Positions 22,316 to 33,360 of a DNA stretch of 64,000 nucleotides are shown here, piece after piece. Made by a program: the position numbers and the translations under genes. A model generated the notes under the pieces. It did no database searches, was not told where the DNA came from, and was given only the letters and a program-made list of their open reading frames with translations. This stretch comes from Micrococcales bacterium (GTDB lineage Bacteria > Actinomycetota > Actinomycetes > Actinomycetales > Dermatophilaceae), in assembly GCA_021287075.1 (NCBI GenBank), contig JAJTBD010000015.1, positions 31,939 through 95,938 of the forward strand. Reading direction: 5' to 3'. Numbering within the stretch: position 1 is the stretch's first letter; each line of letters begins with the position of its first letter.

Positions 22316-23866
22316 ATGAAACCGCTGCGCGCACTCGCGACCGCCGGGACCCTGGCCACGGCCGGCCTCACGGCATACGACCTGACGCAGAAGAAGCACG
22401 CCATCCTGCGCAACTTCCCGGTCATCGGGCACGCCCGCTACCTGCTCGAGGCGGTCGGGCCAGAGCTCCGCCAGTACATCGTGACCAGCAGCGACGAGGA
22501 GCGGCCATGGGTCTATGCCAGCTCCAAGAAGGCCAACAACTACTTCGGCTTCGGCACCGACAACGACGTCGAGCGCACGGCCGGCTACCCCATCGTCAAG
22601 CACCGCACCTTCTCCACCGTCGCCCCACCGACCGGCGCCCACAGTGGCGAGGCCCACGTGCCGGCGGCCAAGGTCATCGGCGCCGCCCGTGGGCGCCGCG
22701 ACGCCTTCCGGCCGGGCTCGGTGGTCAACGTGTCGGCGATGAGTTTCGGGTCGCTGTCCACGGCGGCCATCACGGCACTCAACCAGGGCGCTGCGATCGC
22801 TGGCTGCATGCACAACACCGGTGAGGGCGGCCTGTCGCCCTATCACCGCCAGGGCGGCGAGCTGGTCCTCCAGATCGGCACCGCCTACTTCGGCTGCCGC
22901 GACGAGGAGGGCCGCTTCGACATCGACCGCCTCGTGGCCGTCGTGGAGTCGGCCCCGGTCCGGATGATCGAGATCAAGCTCAGCCAGGGCGCCAAGCCCG
23001 GGCTGGGCGGGCTGCTGCCCGCGGCCAAGATCACCGAGGAGATCGCCGAGATCCGCGGCATACCGTTGGGCAAGGACTGCGCCTCCCCCTCCCGGCACGC
23101 CGAGTTCGACTCTGTCGACGGGCTGCTCGACTTCGTCGAGCTGATCGCCGAGCGCACCGGCAAGCCGGTCGGCATCAAGTCGGCCGTCGGCGACCTGACC
23201 TTCTGGGAGGAGCTGGTCAGGGAGATGTCCGGCGGCGAGCGCGGTGTCGACTTCATCACGATCGACGGCGGCGAGGGCGGCACGGGCGCGGCGCCGCTGG
23301 TCTTCACCGACTCGGTCTCGCTGCCCTGGCGGGTGGGCTTCAGCCGGGTCTACCGCATGTTCGCCGAGGCGGGTCTGACCGATGACATCACCTTCATCGG
23401 GTCGGGCAAGCTCGGGCTCCCGGAGAACGCCATCGTCGCCTTCGCGCTCGGCGCCGACATGGTCAACGTGGCCCGTGAGGCGATGCTCGCGATCGGGTGC
23501 ATCCAGTCGCAGAAGTGCCACACCGACAAGTGCCCCACCGGTGTCGCGACCCAGGAGCCGTGGCTCGTGCGCGGGCTGGACCCGGCCTCCAAGGCCGTGC
23601 GGCTGGCCAACTATGTCGAGACGCTGCGGCGCGACCTGCTCAAGGTCTCCGAGGCGGTCGGCGTGCTGCACCCGTCGATGATCACCTGCGCCGATGTCGA
23701 CATCCTCGACGGCGACCAGACGGCCACACCGCTGGCCGAGGTCTACCACTACAAGCCCGAGTGGGGTCTGCCGTCGGCTGCCGACCAGGAGGAGATCTCG
23801 CGCCTGATGTCCGAGACCGCCGTCGTCGGCGGCTCGGCGCCGGAGTCGGAGACGGCCCAGGACTGA
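22316..23866 (+). CDS. Stand-alone FMN-binding glutamate synthase-like protein
   Basis: 516 aa. After a hydrophobic N-terminus and the subfamily motif HAILRNFPVIGHARYLLE, it carries the FMN-binding (beta/alpha)8 domain of glutamate synthase: GSVVNVSAMSFGSLS, HNTGEGGLSPYH, IEIKLSQGAKPGLGG and TIDGGEGGTGAAP. The cysteines CIQSQKCHTDKCPTG (about residues 394-408) match the [3Fe-4S] site of GltB. The glutaminase domain and the GltB C-terminal domain are absent, so the substrate and electron donor are unknown; such stand-alone proteins are usually annotated only as glutamate synthase family. It is divergent from efp and ends before a strong hairpin. Confidence 0.85.
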   Translation: MKPLRALATAGTLATAGLTAYDLTQKKHAILRNFPVIGHARYLLEAVGPELRQYIVTSSDEERPWVYASSKKANNYFGFGTDNDVERTAGYPIVKHRTFSTVAPPTGAHSGEAHVPAAKVIGAARGRRDAFRPGSVVNVSAMSFGSLSTAAITALNQGAAIAGCMHNTGEGGLSPYHRQGGELVLQIGTAYFGCRDEEGRFDIDRLVAVVESAPVRMIEIKLSQGAKPGLGGLLPAAKITEEIAEIRGIPLGKDCASPSRHAEFDSVDGLLDFVELIAERTGKPVGIKSAVGDLTFWEELVREMSGGERGVDFITIDGGEGGTGAAPLVFTDSVSLPWRVGFSRVYRMFAEAGLTDDITFIGSGKLGLPENAIVAFALGADMVNVAREAMLAIGCIQSQKCHTDKCPTGVATQEPWLVRGLDPASKAVRLANYVETLRRDLLKVSEAVGVLHPSMITCADVDILDGDQTATPLAEVYHYKPEWGLPSAADQEEISRLMSETAVVGGSAPESETAQD

Positions 23867-23885
23867 CCCCGGGTCGGCGACAGCG

Positions 23886-23957
23886 CCCCCCCATTAAGCC
23901 AATGGGCGAGTTCCGCGCCCGGTCGGGTGCGGAACTCGCCAATTGGTGTGATGGGGG
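23886..23957 (+). terminator. Large imperfect hairpin after the gltB-like gene
   Basis: The inner perfect 12-bp stem GGCGAGTTCCGC (23905-23916) / GCGGAACTCGCC (23929-23940) is extended outward by CCCATTAAGCCAAT against ATTGGTGTGATGGG with few mismatches, and inward by CCCG/CGGG. It starts about 20 nt past the stop and is the likely terminator. Its design and its CCATTA and GAGTTCC elements recall the hairpin at 3905-3957. Confidence 0.75.
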
Positions 23958-24008
23958 CGGGTGGGCGGCAGGCAGGGTCCGGCTGGTCGCCGCATCGTGA
24001 GTCATAAC

Positions 24009-24037
24009 TTGCGGTTTGGATACGCATTATCTAACGT
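24009..24037 (+). promoter_or_regulatory. Promoter of the thiosulfate-uptake operon
   Basis: The -35-like TTGCGG (24009-24014) and the -10 TAACGT (24032-24037) are 17 nt apart. Transcription would begin at about 24044, exactly at the first pairing bases of the riboswitch, which supports both calls. The stretch 23867-24223 therefore holds a terminator, this promoter and a riboswitch, and no gene. Confidence 0.6.
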
Positions 24038-24044
24038 GAGCGGC

Positions 24045-24154
24045 GGTCACGAGTTCTGGCGCCAAGCCCCGGCTGGTCAGACAGCAACCCTCCACGTCGG
24101 CGGGGTGCTCCGGGTGAGGACCGGGCGTCCCGTCTGGGACGCAAGCGGCGGCCC
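24045..24154 (+). ncRNA. SAM-IV-type riboswitch
   Basis: The core matches the SAM-IV consensus: P1 GGTC (24045-24048) pairs with GACC (24119-24122); CAAGCCCCGGCT and GCAACCCTCC are the conserved SAM-pocket strands; and GCGGGGTGCTCCGGGTGA closes the multistem junction. After the core come the hairpin GCGTCCC-gtct-GGGACGC (24125-24142) and AAGCGGCGGCCC, the pseudoknot partner placed as in SAM-IV. It should reduce expression of the downstream sulfur-uptake genes when SAM is high. The expression platform at 24155-24223 ends in a GC-rich stretch and the AGGAG at 24210-24214, so control of ribosome access is plausible. Confidence 0.88.
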
Positions 24155-24223
24155 ATGTCGCCTGTCCACCCGCCTGTCCGCGGGCGCCTCGCCGTGCCCG
24201 CCCGCCCCTAGGAGCACCTCCCC

Positions 24224-25288
24224 ATGGTCCTGACCGGACTCCTTGTCGGCATCGCGCTCGGCTTCGTCATGCAGCGCGGGCGCTTCTGCGTCACCGGCGC
24301 CTTCCGCGACGTCTGGGTCGCCCGCAACACCCGCTGGCTGACCGCCTTCCTCATCGTCATCGCCGTGCAGAGCGTCGGCCTCTTCGCGCTCCAGTCGGCC
24401 GGCGTGATCACGCTCGAGGCCAAGCAGCTGCCGCTCGTGGCCACCCTTGTCGGTGGCTTCATCTTCGGCTTCGCGATCGTCCTCGCCGGGGGCTGCGCCA
24501 CCGGCACCTACTACCGGGCGGGCGAGGGGCTGGTCGGCAGCTGGCTGGCGCTGGTCGGCTATGTCGTCTTCTCGGCCGTCATGAAGAAGGGCGCGCTCTC
24601 CCCCGTCAACGAGGAGGTGCGCTCCCACAAGGTCGGCGTCACCACGATCTATGACACCCTGCACGTCTCGCCATGGCTGCTCGTGGCCGCGCTCGTCGGC
24701 GGCGTGGGCTGGCTCGCGGCCCGCCACCTGGCCGTGCCGGCGCCCCGGCTCGCCACCCTGCCCCCGCGCCGCACCGGCCTGGCCCACCTGCTGTTCGAGA
24801 AGCCCTGGCACGCCTTCGGCACCGCGGTCGTCATCGGCCTCATCGCCATCGTCGCGTGGCCGCTGTCGGCGGCCACCGGCCGCAACGACGGCCTGGGCAT
24901 CACCACCCCCTCGGCCAACCTCGTGCACTATCTCGTGACCGGCAGCAGCAAGTCGCTGGACTGGGGCGTCTTCCTCGTCCTCGGGATCCTCGTCGGCTCC
25001 TATCTCGCGGCCCGCGGCAGCGGCGAGTTCCGGGTGCGCGTGCCCGACGCCCGCACCGCGACCCGCTCGGTCGTCGGCGGTGTGCTCATGGGCGTGGGCG
25101 CCTCACTGGCGGGCGGCTGCACCATCGGCAACGCCATGGTGCAGACCGCGCAGTTCAGCTGGCAGGGCTGGCTCGCCTTCGGCTCGATGCTGCTCGGGAC
25201 GGGCGCGGCAGCGCACGTCTTCATCCTGCGCCACCGCCGCGAGGGCGCCGCCGCGGTGCCGGAGACAGCGTCGCTGGCCCGCGTCTGA
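24224..25288 (+). CDS. tsuA: YeeE/YedE (TsuA-like) thiosulfate transporter
   Basis: 354-aa integral membrane protein with about nine helices in two repeats. It has the conserved cysteine motifs of the TsuA family: QRGRFCVTGAFRD (residue 18 on), LAGGCATGTYYRAGEG (about residue 89) and LAGGCTIGNAMVQTAQ (about residue 298), which in characterised TsuA relay thiosulfate across the membrane. An SD AGGAG lies 9 nt before the ATG. It is followed by tusA, the usual sulfur-carrier partner, and preceded by a SAM-IV riboswitch, tying uptake to SAM demand. Confidence 0.9.
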   Translation: MVLTGLLVGIALGFVMQRGRFCVTGAFRDVWVARNTRWLTAFLIVIAVQSVGLFALQSAGVITLEAKQLPLVATLVGGFIFGFAIVLAGGCATGTYYRAGEGLVGSWLALVGYVVFSAVMKKGALSPVNEEVRSHKVGVTTIYDTLHVSPWLLVAALVGGVGWLAARHLAVPAPRLATLPPRRTGLAHLLFEKPWHAFGTAVVIGLIAIVAWPLSAATGRNDGLGITTPSANLVHYLVTGSSKSLDWGVFLVLGILVGSYLAARGSGEFRVRVPDARTATRSVVGGVLMGVGASLAGGCTIGNAMVQTAQFSWQGWLAFGSMLLGTGAAAHVFILRHRREGAAAVPETASLARV

Positions 25289-25335
25289 GCCCACCACCCA
25301 CCGTCACATCCCTTATCCCACAAGGGAGACTCACG

Positions 25336-25560
25336 ATGAAGCACACTCTCGACACCGTCACCCAGGTCTGCCCCTTCCCCCTCGTGGAGGCCAAGCAGGC
25401 CATGGCCGGCCTCGCCCTCGGCGACGAGCTGGTCATCGACTTCGACTGCACCCAGGCCACCGACGCACTCCCCCGCTGGGCCGCCGAGAACGGCTACCCC
25501 GTGACACATTTTGATCGAGTCGGCGACGCGGCCTGGACCATCACGGTCCAGAAGGCCTGA
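25336..25560 (+). CDS. tusA: TusA-family sulfurtransferase
   Basis: 74-aa sulfur carrier of the SirA/TusA fold. VCPFPLVEAKQAM holds the CPxP active-site Cys (residue 12) that forms a persulfide. Partner to the TsuA-like transporter 47 nt upstream, where TusA/TsuB proteins accept imported sulfur. The 3' end contains the inverted repeat CTGGACC/GGTCCAG (25533-25551), possibly a terminator inside the coding region. The last 42 nt are duplicated 69 bp downstream. Confidence 0.92.
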   Translation: MKHTLDTVTQVCPFPLVEAKQAMAGLALGDELVIDFDCTQATDALPRWAAENGYPVTHFDRVGDAAWTITVQKA

Positions 25561-25629
25561 CCGCGGAGTCGCCACAGCGGTGACAGGGTCGGCGACGCAG
25601 CCTGGACCATCACCGTCCAGAAGGCCTGA
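25519..25629 (+). repeat. Direct duplication of the tusA 3' end
   Basis: The last 42 nt of tusA (25519-25560) recur at 25588-25629 with 40 of 42 bases identical, separated by 27 nt of unrelated sequence. Both copies end in AAGGCCTGA and keep the hairpin-forming CTGGAC/GTCCAG, so each could act as a terminator between the convergent tusA and aroB genes. The second copy is a coding remnant with no start codon. Confidence 0.85.
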
Positions 25630-25645
25630 GCCTGCGCCGCTCCCG

Positions 25646-26725
25646 TCAGCGGCAGACCGCGGCGTATGCCGCCCGGACGGCCTCATCCGTGGGGCCCTCC
25701 AGCCGCGTCGGGGCGGCGATGTCCTCCAGCACGACGAAGCGCAGCAGCGCCCCGCGGGTCTTCTTGTCGCGGCGCATCGCGGTCAGCAGCTCATCCCACC
25801 GGCCCGGGACATAGGAGGTGGGCAGGCCCACCCGCTCGAGCACGCTCCGGTGCAGGTCGACCGCGGCCGCGGCGAGGACGCCTGCGGCGCAGGCGAGCTC
25901 GGCGGCATACACCATCCCGATCGCCACGGCCTCGCCGTGTCGGCGCTCATAGCGCTCGACCTGCTCGATCGCGTGGCCGAAGGTGTGCCCGTAGTTGAGG
26001 ATCTCGCGCAGCGAGGACTCCCTGAGGTCGGCGGCGACGACCCCGGCCTTGATCGAGATCTTGCGCTCGACGAGCTCGCGCAGCCAGGGGCCGTCGACGT
26101 CGAGGGCGGCGCGACCCTGCTCCTGCACGATCTCGAGGATCCGCGGGTCGGCGATGAGGCCGCCCTTGACCACCTCGGCGCTGCCCGCGACGAGATCGGC
26201 CTCGGGCAGGGTCCGCAGCACATCGAGATCGCAGACGACGGCCGCCGGCGGGTGGAAGGAGCCGACGAGGTTCTTGCCCTCGGCCGTGTTGATGCCGGTC
26301 TTGCCACCGACGGCCGCATCGACCATGCCGAGCAGGGTCGTCGGCACCTGCACCACCCGCACACCCCGCAGCCAGGTGGCAGCGACGAAGCCGGCCAGGT
26401 CCGTCACGGTGCCACCGCCATAGGCCACGACGGCATCGGAGCGGGTGAACCCCTTCTCCCCCAACACCTTCCAGAGCCCGGCGGCCACCTCTGCGGTCTT
26501 GGCGTGCTCGGCGTCGGGCACCGCGGCGAGTGTGACTTCGTGACCGCCATCGCGCAGCGCGGTGGCGAGCCGCTCGGCACCCGGCAGGAGCGTGGGCGAG
26601 TCGGGGTGGACCAGGAGCAGGCGCATAGCACTCTCGCCCACCAGGGCCGGGACCATGCCGACGAGGTCATGGCCGACGACCACGTCATAGTCGGTGCCGA
26701 CAGGGATGACCGTGGCGTCGCTCAT
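25646..26725 (-). CDS. aroB: 3-dehydroquinate synthase
   Basis: Second step of the shikimate pathway; NAD- and Zn/Co-dependent cyclase. The 359-aa protein shows AYGGGTVTDLAGFVAATWLRG (NAD-binding), the metal residues in NYGHTFGHAIEQVE (about residue 250), and KTGINTAEGKNLVGSFHPP. Overlaps aroK by 4 nt. Converges with tusA. Confidence 0.97.
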   Translation of the reverse strand: MSDATVIPVGTDYDVVVGHDLVGMVPALVGESAMRLLLVHPDSPTLLPGAERLATALRDGGHEVTLAAVPDAEHAKTAEVAAGLWKVLGEKGFTRSDAVVAYGGGTVTDLAGFVAATWLRGVRVVQVPTTLLGMVDAAVGGKTGINTAEGKNLVGSFHPPAAVVCDLDVLRTLPEADLVAGSAEVVKGGLIADPRILEIVQEQGRAALDVDGPWLRELVERKISIKAGVVAADLRESSLREILNYGHTFGHAIEQVERYERRHGEAVAIGMVYAAELACAAGVLAAAAVDLHRSVLERVGLPTSYVPGRWDELLTAMRRDKKTRGALLRFVVLEDIAAPTRLEGPTDEAVRAAYAAVCR

Positions 26726-27234
26726 GCGCCCGCCCCGAGCAGGGTGACGATCTCGTCGGCGACCTCGGCGGCCGCGCGGTTGTTGGTGTCGACGGTGTGG
26801 GTGGCCAGCTGCTCATAGGTCGCCCGGCGCTCACGCATGAGCACCACCCACCGGCCCCGTGGGTTGACCGCCAGCATGGGCCGGGCCTGGCTGAGGCCGA
26901 TCCGCGGCGCGGCAGAGGCGATGTCGACGTCGAGGAAGACGACCGTGCGCCCAGCCATGGCGCGCTGCACGTCGGGGGCCATGGGCGCGCCGCCACCGAG
27001 GGCGAGCACCCCCGCATGGGCACCGAGCGCATGGGTGACGACCGCGCGCTCCACATCGCGGAAGTGCTTCTCGCCCTCCTCGATGAAGATGTCGGAGATC
27101 GAGCGACGCTCGGCCTGCTCGACCAGATGGTCGGTGTCGGCGAACTCCACACCGAGGCGCTCGGCCACGATCTGACCCACGGTCGACTTGCCGGCCCCGG
27201 GCGGCCCGATCAGCACGGCCACCGGCTTCACCAT
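26722..27234 (-). CDS. aroK: Shikimate kinase
   Basis: Phosphorylates shikimate. 170 aa, with the P-loop [15 protein letters not shown] (residues 8-22), the shikimate-binding FADTDHLVE, and LALGGGAPM. The C-terminal lid Arg region is [13 protein letters not shown]. The ATG at 27234 lies 7 nt inside the aroC 3' end, so the two are coupled. Confidence 0.96.
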   Translation of the reverse strand: MVKPVAVLIGPPGAGKSTVGQIVAERLGVEFADTDHLVEQAERRSISDIFIEEGEKHFRDVERAVVTHALGAHAGVLALGGGAPMAPDVQRAMAGRTVVFLDVDIASAAPRIGLSQARPMLAVNPRGRWVVLMRERRATYEQLATHTVDTNNRAAAEVADEIVTLLGAGA

Positions 27235-28451
27235 GTGCGCATCTCTCCCGGGATCGAGGCGAGGTATGCCGCGTGGTTGCGGGCGGTCTCGCCGACCGAG
27301 TCCCCGCCGAACTTCTCCAGGCACGCATTGGCCAGCACGAGGGCGACCATGGCCTCGGCGACCACGCCGGCGGCGGGCACCGCGCACACGTCGGAGCGCT
27401 GGTGGATGGCCTTGGCGGCCTCGGCCCCGGTCACGTCGACGGTGTCGAGTGCCCGCGGGACGGTGGAGATCGGCTTCATCGCGGCCCGCACCCGCAGCAC
27501 GTCGCCCGTCGACATCCCGCCCTCGGTGCCGCCGGCACGGCCGGTGCGGCGGCGGATCGTGCCGTCGGCGTCGCGCTCCATCTCGTCGTGGGCGGCAGAG
27601 CCGCGTCGGGCCGCGGTGCGGAAGCCGTCACCGACCTCCACGCCCTTGATGGCCTGGATGCCCATGAGGGCCGCGGCGAGCTGGGCGTCGAGCCGGCGGT
27701 CCCAGTGGACATGTGAGCCCAGGCCCGGCGGCAGGCCATAGGCGATGACCTCGACGACGCCGCCGAGGGTGTCGCCGTCCTTCTTGGCCGCCTCGACCTC
27801 GGCGACCATGGCGGCCGAGCCCTCGGCGTCGAGGGTGCGCACCGGGTCTCCGTCGAGGGCGTCGACCTGGTCGGGGGTGGGCAGCGGCGCGTCGTCGGCG
27901 ACGGAGGCCGTGCCGATGGCGACGGTGTGGGAGACCAGGGTGATGCCATAGGCCTGCTCGAGCAGGCGGCGGGCCACCTCACCGAGGGCGACCCGGGCGG
28001 CGGTCTCACGCGCGGAGGCCCGCTCGAGCACGGGACGGGCGTCGTCGAAGGCGTACTTCTGCATGCCCACGAGGTCGGCGTGGCCCGGCCGGGGCCGGGT
28101 GAGCGGCTTGTTGCGGGCGATCTCCTTCTCGGCGTTGACGTCGTCGCTGGCCGCGAGGGCCTCGTCCGAGACCGGGTCGGGCGACATGACCGTCTGCCAC
28201 TTGGGCCACTCGGTGTTGCCGATGCGGATCGCGAGCGGGCTGCCGAGCGTGACGCCGTGGCGCAGGCCGCCGAGGAACTCGACCTCGTCCTTCTCGAACC
28301 TCATCCGGGCGCCGCGGCCGAAGCCCAGCCGGCGCCGGGCCAGCGCGCCCGCGACATCGTCGGAGGTCACCTCGACCCCGGCCGGCAGCCCCTCGATCGT
28401 GGCCAGGAGGGCAGGGCCGTGCGACTCACCAGCGGTCAACCAACGCAGCAT
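27228..28451 (-). CDS. aroC: Chorismate synthase
   Basis: FMN-dependent last step of the common aromatic pathway. The 407-aa protein begins [25 protein letters not shown], a signature, and has [13 protein letters not shown] and the C-terminal [21 protein letters not shown]. The ATG at 28451 is the only start that gives the conserved N-terminus. Preceded by the ppdK terminator, so the aroC-aroK-aroB operon needs its own promoter, which I could not identify. Confidence 0.97.
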   Translation of the reverse strand: MLRWLTAGESHGPALLATIEGLPAGVEVTSDDVAGALARRRLGFGRGARMRFEKDEVEFLGGLRHGVTLGSPLAIRIGNTEWPKWQTVMSPDPVSDEALAASDDVNAEKEIARNKPLTRPRPGHADLVGMQKYAFDDARPVLERASARETAARVALGEVARRLLEQAYGITLVSHTVAIGTASVADDAPLPTPDQVDALDGDPVRTLDAEGSAAMVAEVEAAKKDGDTLGGVVEVIAYGLPPGLGSHVHWDRRLDAQLAAALMGIQAIKGVEVGDGFRTAARRGSAAHDEMERDADGTIRRRTGRAGGTEGGMSTGDVLRVRAAMKPISTVPRALDTVDVTGAEAAKAIHQRSDVCAVPAAGVVAEAMVALVLANACLEKFGGDSVGETARNHAAYLASIPGEMRTW

Positions 28452-28510
28452 GCCGCGATTTTCGCACGATGCGCCCGCGACGCCCGCGACCGCCCAGCCC
28501 TCAGACGCCA

Positions 28511-28548
28511 CGAGTGGGCCGCCCTCCACCACGGAGGGGGCCCACTCG
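28511..28548 (-). terminator. Terminator after ppdK
   Basis: The 10-bp perfect stem CGAGTGGGCC / GGCCCACTCG is extended inward by CCCTCC/GGAGGG with one mismatch and a 5-nt loop. It begins 13 nt past the ppdK stop and separates ppdK from aroC. Confidence 0.75.
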
Positions 28549-28561
28549 CGGTCGGTCCGGA

Positions 28562-31255
<2,694 letters not shown>

Positions 31256-31375
31256 GCCGCGATCATTTCACCGGATACGTCCCGATTGCGACGGCCCCGC
31301 CGCGGAAGTTCCCTACATCACCACGGTTGCGTTGGTCACGTCTCCCGCCGAGGGGTATGCCGCGGGCCCCGCGCC

Positions 31376-32206
31376 TCAGGCCGGCGGTGCCAGTGCCGCG
31401 CGCATCGCCTCGACCGGAGGCAGCTGGCCGGTCATCAGACGGACCTGCTCGACGGCCTGGTGCAGCAGCATCTCGACACCGCTGACGGTGACCAGTCCCG
31501 TTGCGGCACAGGCCTGCGCGAGCCGGGTGGGCCAGCCCGCATAGACACAGTCGAGGAGGACACCGGTGCGTCGCACACCGGATCCGGCGAGTGCGTCGGC
31601 CGCGGCCACCCCACCGGCTGGGGCCAGGGTGGAGACGACAACCTCGCCGGGCAGCGTGGGCCAGTCGGCCAGGGGGCGTACCTGCACGGCCAGGCCCTCC
31701 GGGGCGAGGTCGACCAGCCGCTGGCCCTTGGCGGGGTCGCGGACGGCCACGGAGACGGAGCGGACGCCCAGCTCGCCGAGGGCCACCAGCGCCGAGCGGG
31801 CGGTCGCTCCCCCGCCGAGCAGCACCGCGTCGGGGCTGCCGGACACGTGGCCCGCGAGCGCCTCGACGATGCCGCGCACGTCGGTGTTGTGGGCGTCCCA
31901 GCCGCCGTCGGGCCGGCGCACGAGGGTGTTGACCGAGCCGGTACGCCGCGCCGTCGCGGACACCTCGGTGGCCAGCGTCGCGGCGACCTCCTTCAGCGGC
32001 ATCGTCAGGCTCAGGCCGCGCCAGGTCTGGTCGAGACCGGCCACGAACCCCGCGAGCCCGTCCTCGCGGACCTCGTGCGCGGCATACTCCCAGTCGCTCA
32101 GGCCGAGCGCGGCGTAGGCGGCGCGGTGCAGCGCCGGCGACAGCGAGTGGGCGATCGGCGAGCCGAGGACGGCGGCGCGGTGCACGGGCGGAGGCGTCAG
32201 TTGCAC
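31376..32206 (-). CDS. aroE: Shikimate dehydrogenase
   Basis: NADPH-dependent reduction of dehydroshikimate. 276 aa; HRAAVLGSPIAHSLSPALHRAA is the substrate-binding start, SLTMPLKEV holds the catalytic Lys, and LLGGGATARSALVAL is the nucleotide-binding turn. The GTG at 32206 (VQLTPPPVHRAAV) overlaps the mltG 3' end by 10 nt; a GTG eight codons later is also possible. Part of the alaS-ruvX-mltG-aroE operon. Confidence 0.93.
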   Translation of the reverse strand: MQLTPPPVHRAAVLGSPIAHSLSPALHRAAYAALGLSDWEYAAHEVREDGLAGFVAGLDQTWRGLSLTMPLKEVAATLATEVSATARRTGSVNTLVRRPDGGWDAHNTDVRGIVEALAGHVSGSPDAVLLGGGATARSALVALGELGVRSVSVAVRDPAKGQRLVDLAPEGLAVQVRPLADWPTLPGEVVVSTLAPAGGVAAADALAGSGVRRTGVLLDCVYAGWPTRLAQACAATGLVTVSGVEMLLHQAVEQVRLMTGQLPPVEAMRAALAPPA

Positions 32207-33360
32207 ACGCCCGGGTGGGCCTGGCACCAGCGCTGGAACTCGAGGACGTTCTTCTGGTGCTCACCCGTGGTCGTGGCGAACTTGGTCTCGCCGCTGATCG
32301 GGTTGACGGCCACGAAGAACAGCCACGGCCCGTTGGCGGGCTGCGCGCCGGCCTTGAGGGACTTCTCGCCGGGGTTGGAGATCGGCCCCGCCGGCAGACC
32401 CGGGTGGACGTAGGTGTTGTAGGGGTTGTCGTCCTTGCGCTCGGCGTCGGTGGTGGTGACGCCGCGGCGCTTGACGCCATAGGAGACCGTGGAGTCGAAC
32501 TGGAGCAGCCCGTAGTTGGGGGCGCCCTTGTTCTGCTCGCGGTTGATGATCACGCGGGCGACCTTGGGGCGGTCGGCCTCGCCCTTGGCCTCGGCCTCGA
32601 CGATCGAGGCGATGACGACCGCGCGCTCCCACTGGGCCTCGGGCAGGCCCGACTCGGCGAGGACGGCCTTGGACTTGGCGACCATGGCCTTGAGCTGGGC
32701 CGCGGCCGGGGTGTCCTTGCCGAACTCGTAGGTCGAGGGGAAGAGGTAGCCCTCGACATTGCCCTTGGCGGATGCGGGCAGGCCGAGCGCGGCCGTGTCC
32801 TTGGCCGCCGCCGTGTAGTCGGCGACGGGGTGGCCGGTGGCCTTGGCGAGCCGGGTGTAGATCTCGCTGGCCCACAGGCCCTCGGGGATGGTCACCCGGG
32901 GCACGGAGCGCTGCTTGGGGTCGGCGAGGACCGCGATGGCGTCGGCGGCCTTCATCTCCTTCTTGAGCTTGTAGGTGCCGGGCTGGATCGCGTTGGCCTG
33001 CTTGGGGTTGGCGGCCGCGGCCTTGACGAAGGCCTCGCTGCTCTTGATGACCCCGGCCTCGGTCAGGCGGCTGGCGATCGCGCCGCCGGACTCGCCCTCC
33101 TTGACCTGGAAGGAGACGGCGCCGGTGCCGGGCCCGGAGAAGTCCTTGGACGCCGTCATCTTGTCGATCACGGGCCGGACCATGCTGTAGCCGAGGAAGA
33201 CACCGCCGCCGATGAGGCACGCGGCCAGGCCGAGCACGAGCAGTCGGCGCAGGAGGGAGGGGCCGCCGCGCTCACGGCGGGGGCGGCGCTGGCGTCCGGT
33301 GCGGTCCCGGGGCGCGCCGCCGTCTCCGAAGATCTCACTGGAGAGCTGGTCCTGCGTCAT
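32197..33360 (-). CDS. mltG: Endolytic murein transglycosylase MltG
   Basis: Membrane-anchored YceG-family enzyme that cleaves new glycan strands and sets their length. The 387-aa protein has a basic cytoplasmic N-terminus, one membrane helix (RLLVLGLAACLIGGGVFLGY, about residues 39-58), a LysM-like region (VKEGESGGAIASRL) and the catalytic domain with VIASIVEAEAKGEADR (catalytic Glu), LQFDSTVSYG and GPISNPGEKSLKA. Overlaps ruvX by 4 nt. Confidence 0.96.
   Translation of the reverse strand: MTQDQLSSEIFGDGGAPRDRTGRQRRPRRERGGPSLLRRLLVLGLAACLIGGGVFLGYSMVRPVIDKMTASKDFSGPGTGAVSFQVKEGESGGAIASRLTEAGVIKSSEAFVKAAAANPKQANAIQPGTYKLKKEMKAADAIAVLADPKQRSVPRVTIPEGLWASEIYTRLAKATGHPVADYTAAAKDTAALGLPASAKGNVEGYLFPSTYEFGKDTPAAAQLKAMVAKSKAVLAESGLPEAQWERAVVIASIVEAEAKGEADRPKVARVIINREQNKGAPNYGLLQFDSTVSYGVKRRGVTTTDAERKDDNPYNTYVHPGLPAGPISNPGEKSLKAGAQPANGPWLFFVAVNPISGETKFATTTGEHQKNVLEFQRWCQAHPGVCN

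Noticed and set aside
22316..25629. Plus-strand sulfur/gltB-like segment as a mobile island
   Set aside because: Base composition and codon use match the neighbours and no integrase, insertion sequence or attachment repeats are visible; only the opposite strand and the gene order suggest insertion.
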